5,532 bases of DNA from an uncultured Candidatus Udaeobacter sp. (lineage in GTDB: Bacteria; Verrucomicrobiota; Verrucomicrobiia; Chthoniobacterales; UBA10450): assembly GCA_955652715.1 (NCBI GenBank), contig CATPBS010000023.1, positions 1 through 5,532 of the forward strand. The letters run 5' to 3'. Each line of letters starts with the position of its first letter. The first letter of the stretch is position 1. Position numbers and translations under genes: made by a program. This document shows positions 1 through 5,532 of the stretch, one piece after another. The notes under the pieces were generated by a model. It had not been told where the DNA came from, did not search any database, and saw only the letters and a list, made by a program, of their open reading frames with translations.

Positions 1-981
1 CTGCCGCCGGTTCGATTTCTTTACATATTTACGGCTTATGTCTGGCATTCTCTTTTCGGTTGCGAGGCGCTTGAAGCCCTGCGCCAAGTCGCCGCTTTCT
101 TCAGTGTTCTCACACTGGGTCTGGCGATAACATTTGCCTGGCGATTGCGCGGAGCGGCATGGGCACTTGGGATCGGCGCGCTCACCGCCTTTGCGCCGAC
201 GCAAGTCCATATGTCGCAGCACGCATTGATCGACGGCTTTTTCGCATTTTGGGCGCTACTTTGCCTCTGGTTGCTTTGGGAAAACTTGCGCGCGGCCCAC
301 GATTGGCGGTGGATCGCTGCTTATGGGCTCGCGCTCGCGTTTCTCGTCACCACGAAAGAAAATTCGTTCTTCGTCTGGGTTTCCCTTGTCGTTTTGCTTG
401 TGGCCAATCGATGGTTGCAATTTGGAACTGTGACGCGCGAGCTTTTGCTGGCAACAATCGCCGGTCCATTCTGCGGGGTCGTTACCTTGATCATTCTGGC
501 TGGTGGTTTGAACAATTTGATCGAGACCTACCGATTACTCGTGAGCAAAGCTTCCCAAATGCCGTTCGCGATTATGACCGGTGACGGCCCGTGGTACCGG
601 TACCTGGTCGATCTTTTGCTCGTCAGCCCGGTGATTTTGCTTCTTGCGCTCGGATCGATCTTTCAACTCGATCGCACAAAGAAGCCGGAGCTTTTCATGT
701 CGATCTTCATCGCCGCGAGTTATCTCGTGATGTGCAACGTGAAGTACGGAATGAATCTTCGGTACGCCAACATGTGGGACGTGCCGCTGCGATTTCTGGC
801 GTTCAGCTCAGTCGTCGGCCTCGTTTCGCCGCTGCGCCGTTACCGAAATATCGTGCTGGGCGCGGCGGTCGCGTTGATCTGCGCGCTTGAGCTGCGCCAA
901 TACGTCATTCTCTTTGTGAAATTTCCGCTCTACGAATTGGTGAGCGAAGGATTACTTCGCGCGCTACGGATATTGAAATAA
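1..981 (+). CDS. PMT/ArnT-like integral membrane glycosyltransferase (GT-C fold), 5'-truncated by window edge
   Basis: The reading frame is open from base 1 to a TAA at 979-981 (326 residues), so this is the C-terminal part of a gene that starts to the left. The TTG at 145 lies in mid-protein and is not a credible start. The first residues (LPPVRFLYIFTAYVWHSLFG) resemble the segment after the first extracytoplasmic loop of PMT-type enzymes. The block HMSQHALIDGFFAFW (about residues 70-84 of the fragment) matches the family pattern of a polar stretch ending in Asp before a membrane helix. TKEN follows at about 118-121. About ten hydrophobic segments are visible, and a conserved-looking NLRYANMWDVPLR lies near 252-264. 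Members of this family transfer a sugar from a polyprenyl-phosphate donor to a lipid or protein acceptor at the outer face of the cytoplasmic membrane. The acidic catalytic motif expected in the first loop is off the window, so activity cannot be judged. The gene converges on the minus-strand cluster. Family assignment is fairly secure; substrate is unknown. Confidence 0.85.
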   Translation: MPPVRFLYIFTAYVWHSLFGCEALEALRQVAAFFSVLTLGLAITFAWRLRGAAWALGIGALTAFAPTQVHMSQHALIDGFFAFWALLCLWLLWENLRAAHDWRWIAAYGLALAFLVTTKENSFFVWVSLVVLLVANRWLQFGTVTRELLLATIAGPFCGVVTLIILAGGLNNLIETYRLLVSKASQMPFAIMTGDGPWYRYLVDLLLVSPVILLLALGSIFQLDRTKKPELFMSIFIAASYLVMCNVKYGMNLRYANMWDVPLRFLAFSSVVGLVSPLRRYRNIVLGAAVALICALELRQYVILFVKFPLYELVSEGLLRALRILK

Positions 982-1006
982 CTAGGCTATCGCGGGCGAG
1001 TTCCGA
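982..1006. other. 25-bp convergent intergenic gap
   Basis: This gap separates the TAA of the left-hand gene from the TGA of the minus-strand gene ending at 1007. It contains no GC-rich hairpin followed by a T-run in either direction. No intrinsic terminator can be supported here, so transcripts from the two strands probably overlap at their 3' ends or stop by a factor-dependent route. Confidence 0.6.
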
Positions 1007-2551
1007 TCAGAGTTTTGTTACGGCCGGTGTGCGACGGCGATATAAATCGCGACTGCCATACTGACCGCACAGTTCGAACTGATCCTGAACGACGCGCATC
1101 GGTTGATCGGATCCAAGTTCTGCCGATTTGTTCGGCTCATTCCATCCGTCAAATTTATGGGTCAATATCAGCCAGTCTGCGCTGGCGATGTCTTGCGCTA
1201 GACGAGAGTTTGGCCGATTGGCCGATCGCGGATTCATTTCAAGAAAATAGGTGGCGGGTAGAAGTTGCGGGATCAGGTGGTAGATGAATGTTTCGTTTTC
1301 ATTAGTGCGACGAAGATCGGCCGGTCCCACGAAAACTCGTTCGCCGGGCGATGCCAGAGCATCCAGCCGATCGAGTATTTTGCGAAGCATGACGGCCGCG
1401 TTCATCGAAGAAAGCGGAAACGAGCGTCCGTGTCGCGTAAGAAAGACGGTTGTTCCGGTTTGGCCACCTACACCGGCAATTACCTCGCCACTAGCCTTCA
1501 GGGTGGCCCTGAATGAAATCCCCTCGAGCAGGAGAAGAACAATGGCGGTGGCCAGCACTGCTTCAACCGGCAGCGACATTGTAACGCGTAAGTGCGACCG
1601 AATTACAAAGATCGACAATGGCAACACACCCAGCGAGACGAAGGCGACAAACACGACGTGGATTAGATCGATCCGTTGTACTGCCTGATGGGTTACAGCG
1701 AGGCCAAGAAGTGCCAGGAACAGAAGAAGGCATGCCGTGGGACTTCGGCGGTCAGCGCGTATCGCGATGACACCGGCAAGGACGTTCCCAGCAACGGCGA
1801 TGATGTGAGCGAGAAATAGCAAGACCAAGTAATTCTCCGCTGAAAAGATTGGTAGATGGCGCGCTGGACTTGAGTAAATCACCGGGAAAAGCAGCAGGTT
1901 GTCTAGGATCTCCTTCGGACCCGCCGCCACCGTTAGCCATCCGAGTGGCAGCAGCGCAAGAGCGACTCCGCCGAGATAACTCCAGCGCCGTGCGGCCCTC
2001 ATGAGAAGAAACAGCGGCAGGGCCGAAGCGATCACTGCTGGCCCCAGATCGACTCGAAACAGCAGCGCCAATCCGGCAAGAATGCCTCCGAGAAAACATC
2101 GACGTGCCGATTCAGGCTTAGCGATCACGCAAATCGACCACAACGCGCATGTTGCCCCGCCGATCCACGCATATGCACCGAGCACTGTCGGCAAAAGAAG
2201 CAAGCTGGTTACGATGGTGCAGCCTGCGGCGAGTGTCGTACCCCATCGTTGCACCAGCGCGAAAATCGCCAGGAGAGTCAGGATTCGATAGGTTAAGCCG
2301 ACAGCGCGTTCGGTAAGAATACTTGAGCCGAAGCCGGCATAGGCGGCCGACAGGACCCAAAGGTTCGCGGGCCCATAAAATGTTTCGAAATCGCGGTAGG
2401 GAAGTTGTCCTTTGAGAATTAACTCCGGATAAACGAGCAGCGATCCTTCGTCCATAGGAGTGGCAGGGCCGTCAAAGCCCGGCCAGAGTGGCACCGAGAG
2501 CGCCAGAATAACGAGTAAAGCGACAACGAAGTTCCGGCGTGGCGTCTCCAT
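1007..2551 (-). CDS. Multi-pass membrane GT-C-like glycosyltransferase with C-terminal soluble domain
   Basis: This is a complete 514-residue gene, ATG to TGA. The N-terminus is METPRR followed by a hydrophobic helix (about 8-24). The first loop then holds MDEG (33-36), LPYRDF (50-55) and YGP (59-61). An acidic D/E pair just after the first helix is the usual catalytic hallmark of GT-C glycosyltransferases. About ten further hydrophobic segments run to about residue 343, with FRVDLG at 165-170 and HQAVQRIDLIHV at 288-299. Residues about 403-507 form a soluble tail with blocks such as VFVGPADLRRTNENET, TYFLEMNP, ADWLILT and WNEPN. The protein probably transfers a lipid-linked sugar on the outer face of the membrane, but its substrate is unknown and the family is largely uncharacterised. 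It lies 33 bp downstream of the GT2-methyltransferase gene and is the last gene of the presumed operon. No clear Shine-Dalgarno precedes the ATG (the preceding bases are CCGTTTCAC); I keep this start because the charged N-terminus plus first helix is complete. An alternative is a non-enzymatic GT-C-fold membrane protein. Confidence 0.8.
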   Translation of the reverse strand: METPRRNFVVALLVILALSVPLWPGFDGPATPMDEGSLLVYPELILKGQLPYRDFETFYGPANLWVLSAAYAGFGSSILTERAVGLTYRILTLLAIFALVQRWGTTLAAGCTIVTSLLLLPTVLGAYAWIGGATCALWSICVIAKPESARRCFLGGILAGLALLFRVDLGPAVIASALPLFLLMRAARRWSYLGGVALALLPLGWLTVAAGPKEILDNLLLFPVIYSSPARHLPIFSAENYLVLLFLAHIIAVAGNVLAGVIAIRADRRSPTACLLLFLALLGLAVTHQAVQRIDLIHVVFVAFVSLGVLPLSIFVIRSHLRVTMSLPVEAVLATAIVLLLLEGISFRATLKASGEVIAGVGGQTGTTVFLTRHGRSFPLSSMNAAVMLRKILDRLDALASPGERVFVGPADLRRTNENETFIYHLIPQLLPATYFLEMNPRSANRPNSRLAQDIASADWLILTHKFDGWNEPNKSAELGSDQPMRVVQDQFELCGQYGSRDLYRRRTPAVTKL

Positions 2552-2584
2552 GTGAAACGGTGATTCGCTCAGACGTCGTCGCGA
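2552..2584 (-). other. 33-bp intra-operon spacer without Shine-Dalgarno
   Basis: This spacer lies between the TAA of the GT2-methyltransferase gene and the ATG at 2551. On the minus strand no AGGAG-like stretch is found within 15 bases of the start codon, and no promoter or terminator is apparent. Initiation may depend on translational coupling or on a leader with little structure. Weak or absent Shine-Dalgarno sites are common in several phyla. Confidence 0.5.
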
Positions 2585-4135
2585 TTACGCCGCTTGGGTG
2601 AACGCTTCCGCTTTCAATGCGGAACTGCCCGAGATCGTTTCGCGCAGCAAATTGTTCACCGTCGGTTTCGCTTCCGCCCGAATGAAAATCTGGTAGGAAA
2701 ACAATCCTTTGCTCATGCGAATCAGCGCTGTATTCAGGCGCAGGAGCGCGCGGGCGAAGAAATTGTCGCCGATCGCGGCGGGAAACGGCGCTGGGATTCC
2801 GCGCACTTCGAGAATTTCGTAGCCTGATTGCTTTAACAGCTCGCGCATCGATCGAAATGTGAACAGACGCGTGTGTGTTACGTCGAGAATGCCTTTCTTT
2901 CCGTAATTGAATTGGCCCAACAGCAACATCAGCCGCGTTGCGATAAATCCGATGTTTGCGGTCGTCAGGATTATTTCCGGACGTTTGCAAGCAGTCGCAA
3001 AACGCAGTTCATCCATAAAATGAGCCGGTTCCTTTAAATGTTCGATGATGTCGAGAAGGAAGATTTGATCGAACTGCGAGACGTTCACCGGGAATTCTTT
3101 CCGATCCAGATCCCATCGGATAAAATTAACCTGCTCCGGCCTCTCGGCCGAATCGGGCACATACCGGTCCATCCCGGTGACGCGGCAACCTCGCTTGATC
3201 AGCTCGGCCGCGATGTAACCCTGGCCGCAACCAACATCGAGAATATGCCCGCCGGGATGCGCCGCGGCGATAGCGGCAGTATGCGAAGATTCGTATCCGA
3301 GCTTCAAATCGTAGGTTTCCTCAGGCGCATTGACGTCGAACTTCTGGTCGAAAAGCAAATTCACCTGATGGCTGCGCGCGCGGAGCATTGTTCGAAAAAT
3401 GTTTGCCGCGTATTTCAATCCATTCACGTAGCAGATTTCGTTGCCGTAAAACGTCGGGATCGGCAGTTCGACGATCCGCAGTTTCTTCAGCACGAATTGA
3501 ATGATGATCTCCGTATCGAAATGGAAATCGTTCGTGTTGCGTTCAAACGGAACCTGAACAAGTGCGCGAGTCGAGTAAACGCGGTATCCGGAATGGAATT
3601 CTGATAGGACGGTGCCGAGCATCCAGTTTTGAAACGTGCTCAGGATCTGGTTGCCGATCCATTTGTAGAACGGCATTCCGCCGCGCAACGCGGCGCGCTT
3701 GTCGATCATGCGCGAGCCGAAGACCGCATCGGCTTTTTCGCGCAGGAGCGGCTCGATCAGGTCGGGTAATTTTTCGGGCGCATATTGACCGTCGCCATGC
3801 ACGAGCGCGACAAAATCGAAGCCATTATCGATCGCGTAACGATAACCGAGCTTTTGGTTGCCGCCGTAACCCTGATTTTCTGGCGTGCGCAAAACGGTGA
3901 TTTTGAATTCGGAGTTGCGTTGTTGGTAGCCTAGGCCTTTGACAAACGTGCCGTCTTTCGATGAATCGTCGATGATGAGCACTTCAACGGCGTCCGAATG
4001 CAGTGGCGCCGGGATGCGGCTCAAAACTTTTTCGATCGTTGCCTCGGCATTATAGGCGACGATAAAAATGAGCAGGCGCTTGCCACCTAGATCGATACGA
4101 TCCGGCGTAATGGGTTCCAGCTCATTGCGACGCAT
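2585..4135 (-). CDS. Bifunctional GT2 glycosyltransferase / class I SAM-dependent methyltransferase
   Basis: This is a 516-residue protein from ATG at 4135 to TAA. The N-terminal domain (about 20-250) is a GT-A-fold GT2 enzyme of the dolichyl/polyprenyl-phosphate sugar synthase type. It has VAYN at 26-29, IIDDSSKDGT at 54-63, the metal/nucleotide-binding VHGDGQ at 112-117, a GSR at 140-142 and HSGYRVYS at 181-188. A linker (about 250-290) leads to a class I methyltransferase domain (about 295-487). This has motif I ILDVGCGQG at 298-306, an acidic D323 at the end of strand 2 for the SAM ribose, LLDIIEHL at 360-367 and the typical HTRLFTFRSMRELLKQSGY at 421-439. There is no C-terminal membrane helix pair, so the enzyme is probably cytoplasmic or peripheral. 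It likely transfers a sugar from a nucleotide donor to a polyprenyl phosphate and methylates a sugar or lipid intermediate; both substrates are inferred. A TTG at 4183 would add 16 residues, but the ATG has the good Shine-Dalgarno. Its neighbours on both sides are GT-C-like membrane proteins that could use its product. Confidence 0.9.
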   Translation of the reverse strand: MRRNELEPITPDRIDLGGKRLLIFIVAYNAEATIEKVLSRIPAPLHSDAVEVLIIDDSSKDGTFVKGLGYQQRNSEFKITVLRTPENQGYGGNQKLGYRYAIDNGFDFVALVHGDGQYAPEKLPDLIEPLLREKADAVFGSRMIDKRAALRGGMPFYKWIGNQILSTFQNWMLGTVLSEFHSGYRVYSTRALVQVPFERNTNDFHFDTEIIIQFVLKKLRIVELPIPTFYGNEICYVNGLKYAANIFRTMLRARSHQVNLLFDQKFDVNAPEETYDLKLGYESSHTAAIAAAHPGGHILDVGCGQGYIAAELIKRGCRVTGMDRYVPDSAERPEQVNFIRWDLDRKEFPVNVSQFDQIFLLDIIEHLKEPAHFMDELRFATACKRPEIILTTANIGFIATRLMLLLGQFNYGKKGILDVTHTRLFTFRSMRELLKQSGYEILEVRGIPAPFPAAIGDNFFARALLRLNTALIRMSKGLFSYQIFIRAEAKPTVNNLLRETISGSSALKAEAFTQAA

Positions 4136-4136
4136 G

Positions 4137-4144
4137 CCTCTCCT
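4137..4144 (-). promoter_or_regulatory. Ribosome binding site deciding the start at 4135
   Basis: On the minus strand the bases read AGGAGAGG, then one C, then ATG. The AGGAG core lies 4 bases from the ATG, somewhat short but workable. The alternative TTG at 4183 is preceded by a GC-rich stretch with no Shine-Dalgarno. This favours the 516-residue product over the 532-residue one. Confidence 0.65.
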
Positions 4145-4159
4145 GGAGCAAAAGTCAGG

Positions 4160-4204
4160 CCGTCCGGTCTCTGTGGATTGCAAGCCGGCGCCGCTGGCGG
4201 ACGG
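4160..4204 (-). other. Inverted repeat in the 94-bp leader before the GT2-methyltransferase gene
   Basis: CCGTCCG (4160-4166) can pair with CGGACGG (4198-4204). Inside lies a second small stem, GCCGGC (4184-4189) with GCTGGC (4193-4198), which includes one G-T pair and a 3-base loop and shares one base with the outer stem. On the minus strand the outer stem is followed six bases later by TTTT. It could act as a weak attenuator or mRNA-stabilising structure between the upstream membrane-protein gene and the fusion gene. The T-run is short and displaced, so I do not call it a terminator. Chance pairing in GC-rich DNA remains possible. Confidence 0.3.
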
Positions 4205-4229
4205 ACAAGCTAATCACGAGGGGTCTTGC

Positions 4230-5532
4230 CTAGTTATCTACCGCTCTGCCGCCAGCTGTGCTTCTGTAGATCCATAGCCTGCTGGGATGAATCTCCTCTA
4301 CCAGCGAAAATCCATTCGACTCGGCGTCCAGCCAAACATTCGGAAACACCAAATAGCGATAGCCGGCTTCTCGAAGAACCGGATGATCTGGGGAAATGAA
4401 GGCCATGTAAAAATCCGGATAGATCAGGTTGAAATTAATCTGATTCGGATCTTTAGGTAGCTCATAGGCGATATTCGCATAGCGGTTGTAAATAAAATCA
4501 GCAGTGCGTTTGGGATCGATGCGTCGGAGCAGTTGCAGCTCGGGTAGAATTTTCGTGCCGTTAAGGACCGGCGCTCCGGTCGCTTTGACCAACTGCGCGA
4601 AGTACCGGGTATGGTAAACAATCCACTTCCCGTCGGGATCGGCTGACCTGACCTGATCTATTGCCTTGAAGGCGCTGGAATCCAACAGCGGCGACAGGCC
4701 TCGCATGATTGGATTGATCCCGGCGTTACTGAAGATGAGAAGCGCACCCAGGACCGGGGGCAGCCACGGTCGCATCGTTTCCCAGAAGAAAAGGGCGAGG
4801 ATGACTGCGTTAATCGCCAACAGCAAGATGAACTGAAGCGTGTCGAAGAACGCGCTGTCATGCGACCTCATCGCTTGTAGTAAAACCGCGCTTGCCAGCC
4901 ACAAGGCCAGACCAGCTGTGACGGCGCCGACGTTCGTAAAGACGCGCTCTCGATAACGATCCAGGAAAAGGCAGCAAAAGAAAATATTGGCGAGCCCGAT
5001 CCCGAGCAACGCGCGCTGTTCGGTGGCGAAGGAAAGCAATGTTCCGCGCAGCAACCAACCGGGCATCGGCACGACGCAATAGAGGCTTAAGCAAATGAGA
5101 TAAATCCCCAGCGCAGCAAGTAGCGGTGAAAAACTCATTCGTAGTCGCCAACGCGCCACCAGCATGGTCAGAGCGGCCGCCAGCCACAGCGGATAGAAAT
5201 TGCTCGCTTCGCAAATATTATCGTAAGCGCCTGGTTCAACTTGTTCGGTTTCAAAGAAACCCGTTAATCCGGAGAGCAATTTGAAAAGCGAAAGACTGCC
5301 GCCCGTGCTGCGTCGGGCGCCGGGATACGCGGTCTGCGCCACTAGCGCAAGCGTTGATCTCACATCGATCCAAAACGGAACCAGCACCAACGCGACAGCG
5401 GCCACAGCTGCACCAATCAGTATCAATCCCCGCGCCCCCGAGCTTGGCTTCGCCTCGCGCCTATTCTCTAGCCAGACACCGATCAAGATTGCGATCGCGA
5501 GCAGCAACAATGGAATTTGGTAAGGTGGATAA
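4230..5532 (-). CDS. Multi-pass membrane protein, GT-C-like with C-terminal extracytoplasmic domain, 5'-truncated by window edge
   Basis: The frame runs open to the right edge (first full codon 5529-5531, residues YPPYQIPL), so the gene begins beyond the window; the TTG at 5510 is internal. The stop is TAG at 4230-4232, giving 433 visible residues. YPPYQIP followed by a hydrophobic helix resembles the middle of large GT-C-fold membrane proteins. After a second helix comes TAYPGARRSTGG (about 67-78), then NICEASNFYPLW (about 105-116), then five to seven further hydrophobic segments with ATEQRALLGIG at about 169-179. The tail (about 298-433) is soluble, with WIVYH, APVLNGTK (about 320-327), a YNRYANI motif (348-354), YRYLVFPN and a final WIYRS. 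The layout recalls a group of uncharacterised bacterial membrane proteins annotated with DUF7657/DUF7654-type domains; I name these from memory and with caution. It is probably a glycosyltransferase or glycan-handling protein acting outside the membrane. It is the most upstream visible gene of the minus-strand cluster, so the operon promoter is not in view. Confidence 0.75.
   Translation of the reverse strand, partial: YPPYQIPLLLLAIAILIGVWLENRREAKPSSGARGLILIGAAVAAVALVLVPFWIDVRSTLALVAQTAYPGARRSTGGSLSLFKLLSGLTGFFETEQVEPGAYDNICEASNFYPLWLAAALTMLVARWRLRMSFSPLLAALGIYLICLSLYCVVPMPGWLLRGTLLSFATEQRALLGIGLANIFFCCLFLDRYRERVFTNVGAVTAGLALWLASAVLLQAMRSHDSAFFDTLQFILLLAINAVILALFFWETMRPWLPPVLGALLIFSNAGINPIMRGLSPLLDSSAFKAIDQVRSADPDGKWIVYHTRYFAQLVKATGAPVLNGTKILPELQLLRRIDPKRTADFIYNRYANIAYELPKDPNQINFNLIYPDFYMAFISPDHPVLREAGYRYLVFPNVWLDAESNGFSLVEEIHPSRLWIYRSTAGGRAVDN

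Noticed and set aside
593..604. Perfect 12-bp palindrome GGTACCGGTACC
   Set aside because: It lies inside coding sequence (Trp-Tyr-Arg-Tyr region), has no partner copies in the window, and is short enough to be chance.
159..890. Two consecutive + strand open frames (159-584 and 591-890) overlapping the left-hand gene
   Set aside because: They are shifted readings of the membrane glycosyltransferase, whose own frame is intact from base 1 to 981. There is no sign of a frameshift in the real gene.
1213..1227. Short tandem repeat of GGCCGAT
   Set aside because: There are only two copies, within coding sequence of the GT-C-like protein; no array or mobile-element boundary is associated with it.
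2472..2990. 172-codon open frame on the minus strand overlapping the ends of two genes
   Set aside because: It is out of frame with both well-supported genes and rich in Arg and Ser, as off-frame translations of GC-rich DNA usually are.
3038..3604. 188-codon open frame on the + strand inside the GT2-methyltransferase gene
   Set aside because: It is fully antisense to a gene with clear domain motifs, its translation shows no recognisable domain, and it has no supporting context. It is a by-product of codon bias on the other strand.
4136..4183. 16-residue N-terminal extension of the GT2-methyltransferase from a TTG at 4183
   Set aside because: The TTG has no Shine-Dalgarno, the extension has no family-like content, and the ATG at 4135 has AGGAG just upstream.
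1..5532. Search for CRISPR arrays, insertion sequences, tRNA genes, phage or toxin-antitoxin genes
   Set aside because: No regularly spaced repeats, terminal inverted repeats, transposase motifs, tRNA-like cloverleaf sequence or small paired genes could be seen by reading; nearly all of the window is occupied by the four glycosylation-type genes.

Overview
The window looks like an ordinary bacterial chromosomal region devoted to envelope glycosylation. It holds four protein-coding genes and almost no spare DNA. Base composition is moderately GC-rich by eye, and the genes are close-packed. The protein style suggests a soil-type member of the Verrucomicrobia (Chthoniobacter/Udaeobacter-like): a GT-C membrane glycosyltransferase of the PMT type, a GT2 domain fused to a class I methyltransferase, and GT-C-like proteins with conserved C-terminal soluble domains. 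This taxonomic guess rests on recall of similar proteins, not on a marker gene, and is tentative.

Layout. Positions 1-981 (+ strand) carry the C-terminal two thirds or so of a PMT/ArnT-like integral-membrane glycosyltransferase whose start lies off the left edge. After a gap of only 25 bp come three genes on the minus strand, read from right to left: a large multi-pass membrane protein with a C-terminal extracytoplasmic domain (4230-5532, its 5' end off the right edge), a cytoplasmic GT2 glycosyltransferase fused to a SAM-dependent methyltransferase (2585-4135), and a second multi-pass GT-C-like protein with a soluble C-terminal domain (1007-2551). The three minus-strand genes are separated by 94 bp and 33 bp and are probably co-transcribed. 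The left-hand gene converges on them.

How they may work together. GT2 enzymes of the dolichyl/polyprenyl-phosphate sugar synthase type charge a lipid carrier with a sugar on the cytoplasmic face. GT-C membrane enzymes use such lipid-phosphate sugars as donors on the outer face of the membrane. A GT2 lying between GT-C-like proteins fits that division of labour. The fused methyltransferase may modify the sugar or another part of the product. The actual glycan and acceptors cannot be read from the sequence.

No tRNA, rRNA, CRISPR array, insertion sequence, phage gene or toxin/defence system was found, and I see no convincing sign of an unprecedented system. The more interesting points are the GT2-methyltransferase fusion, the uncharacterised C-terminal domains on the two minus-strand membrane proteins, and a possible structured leader before the fusion gene.
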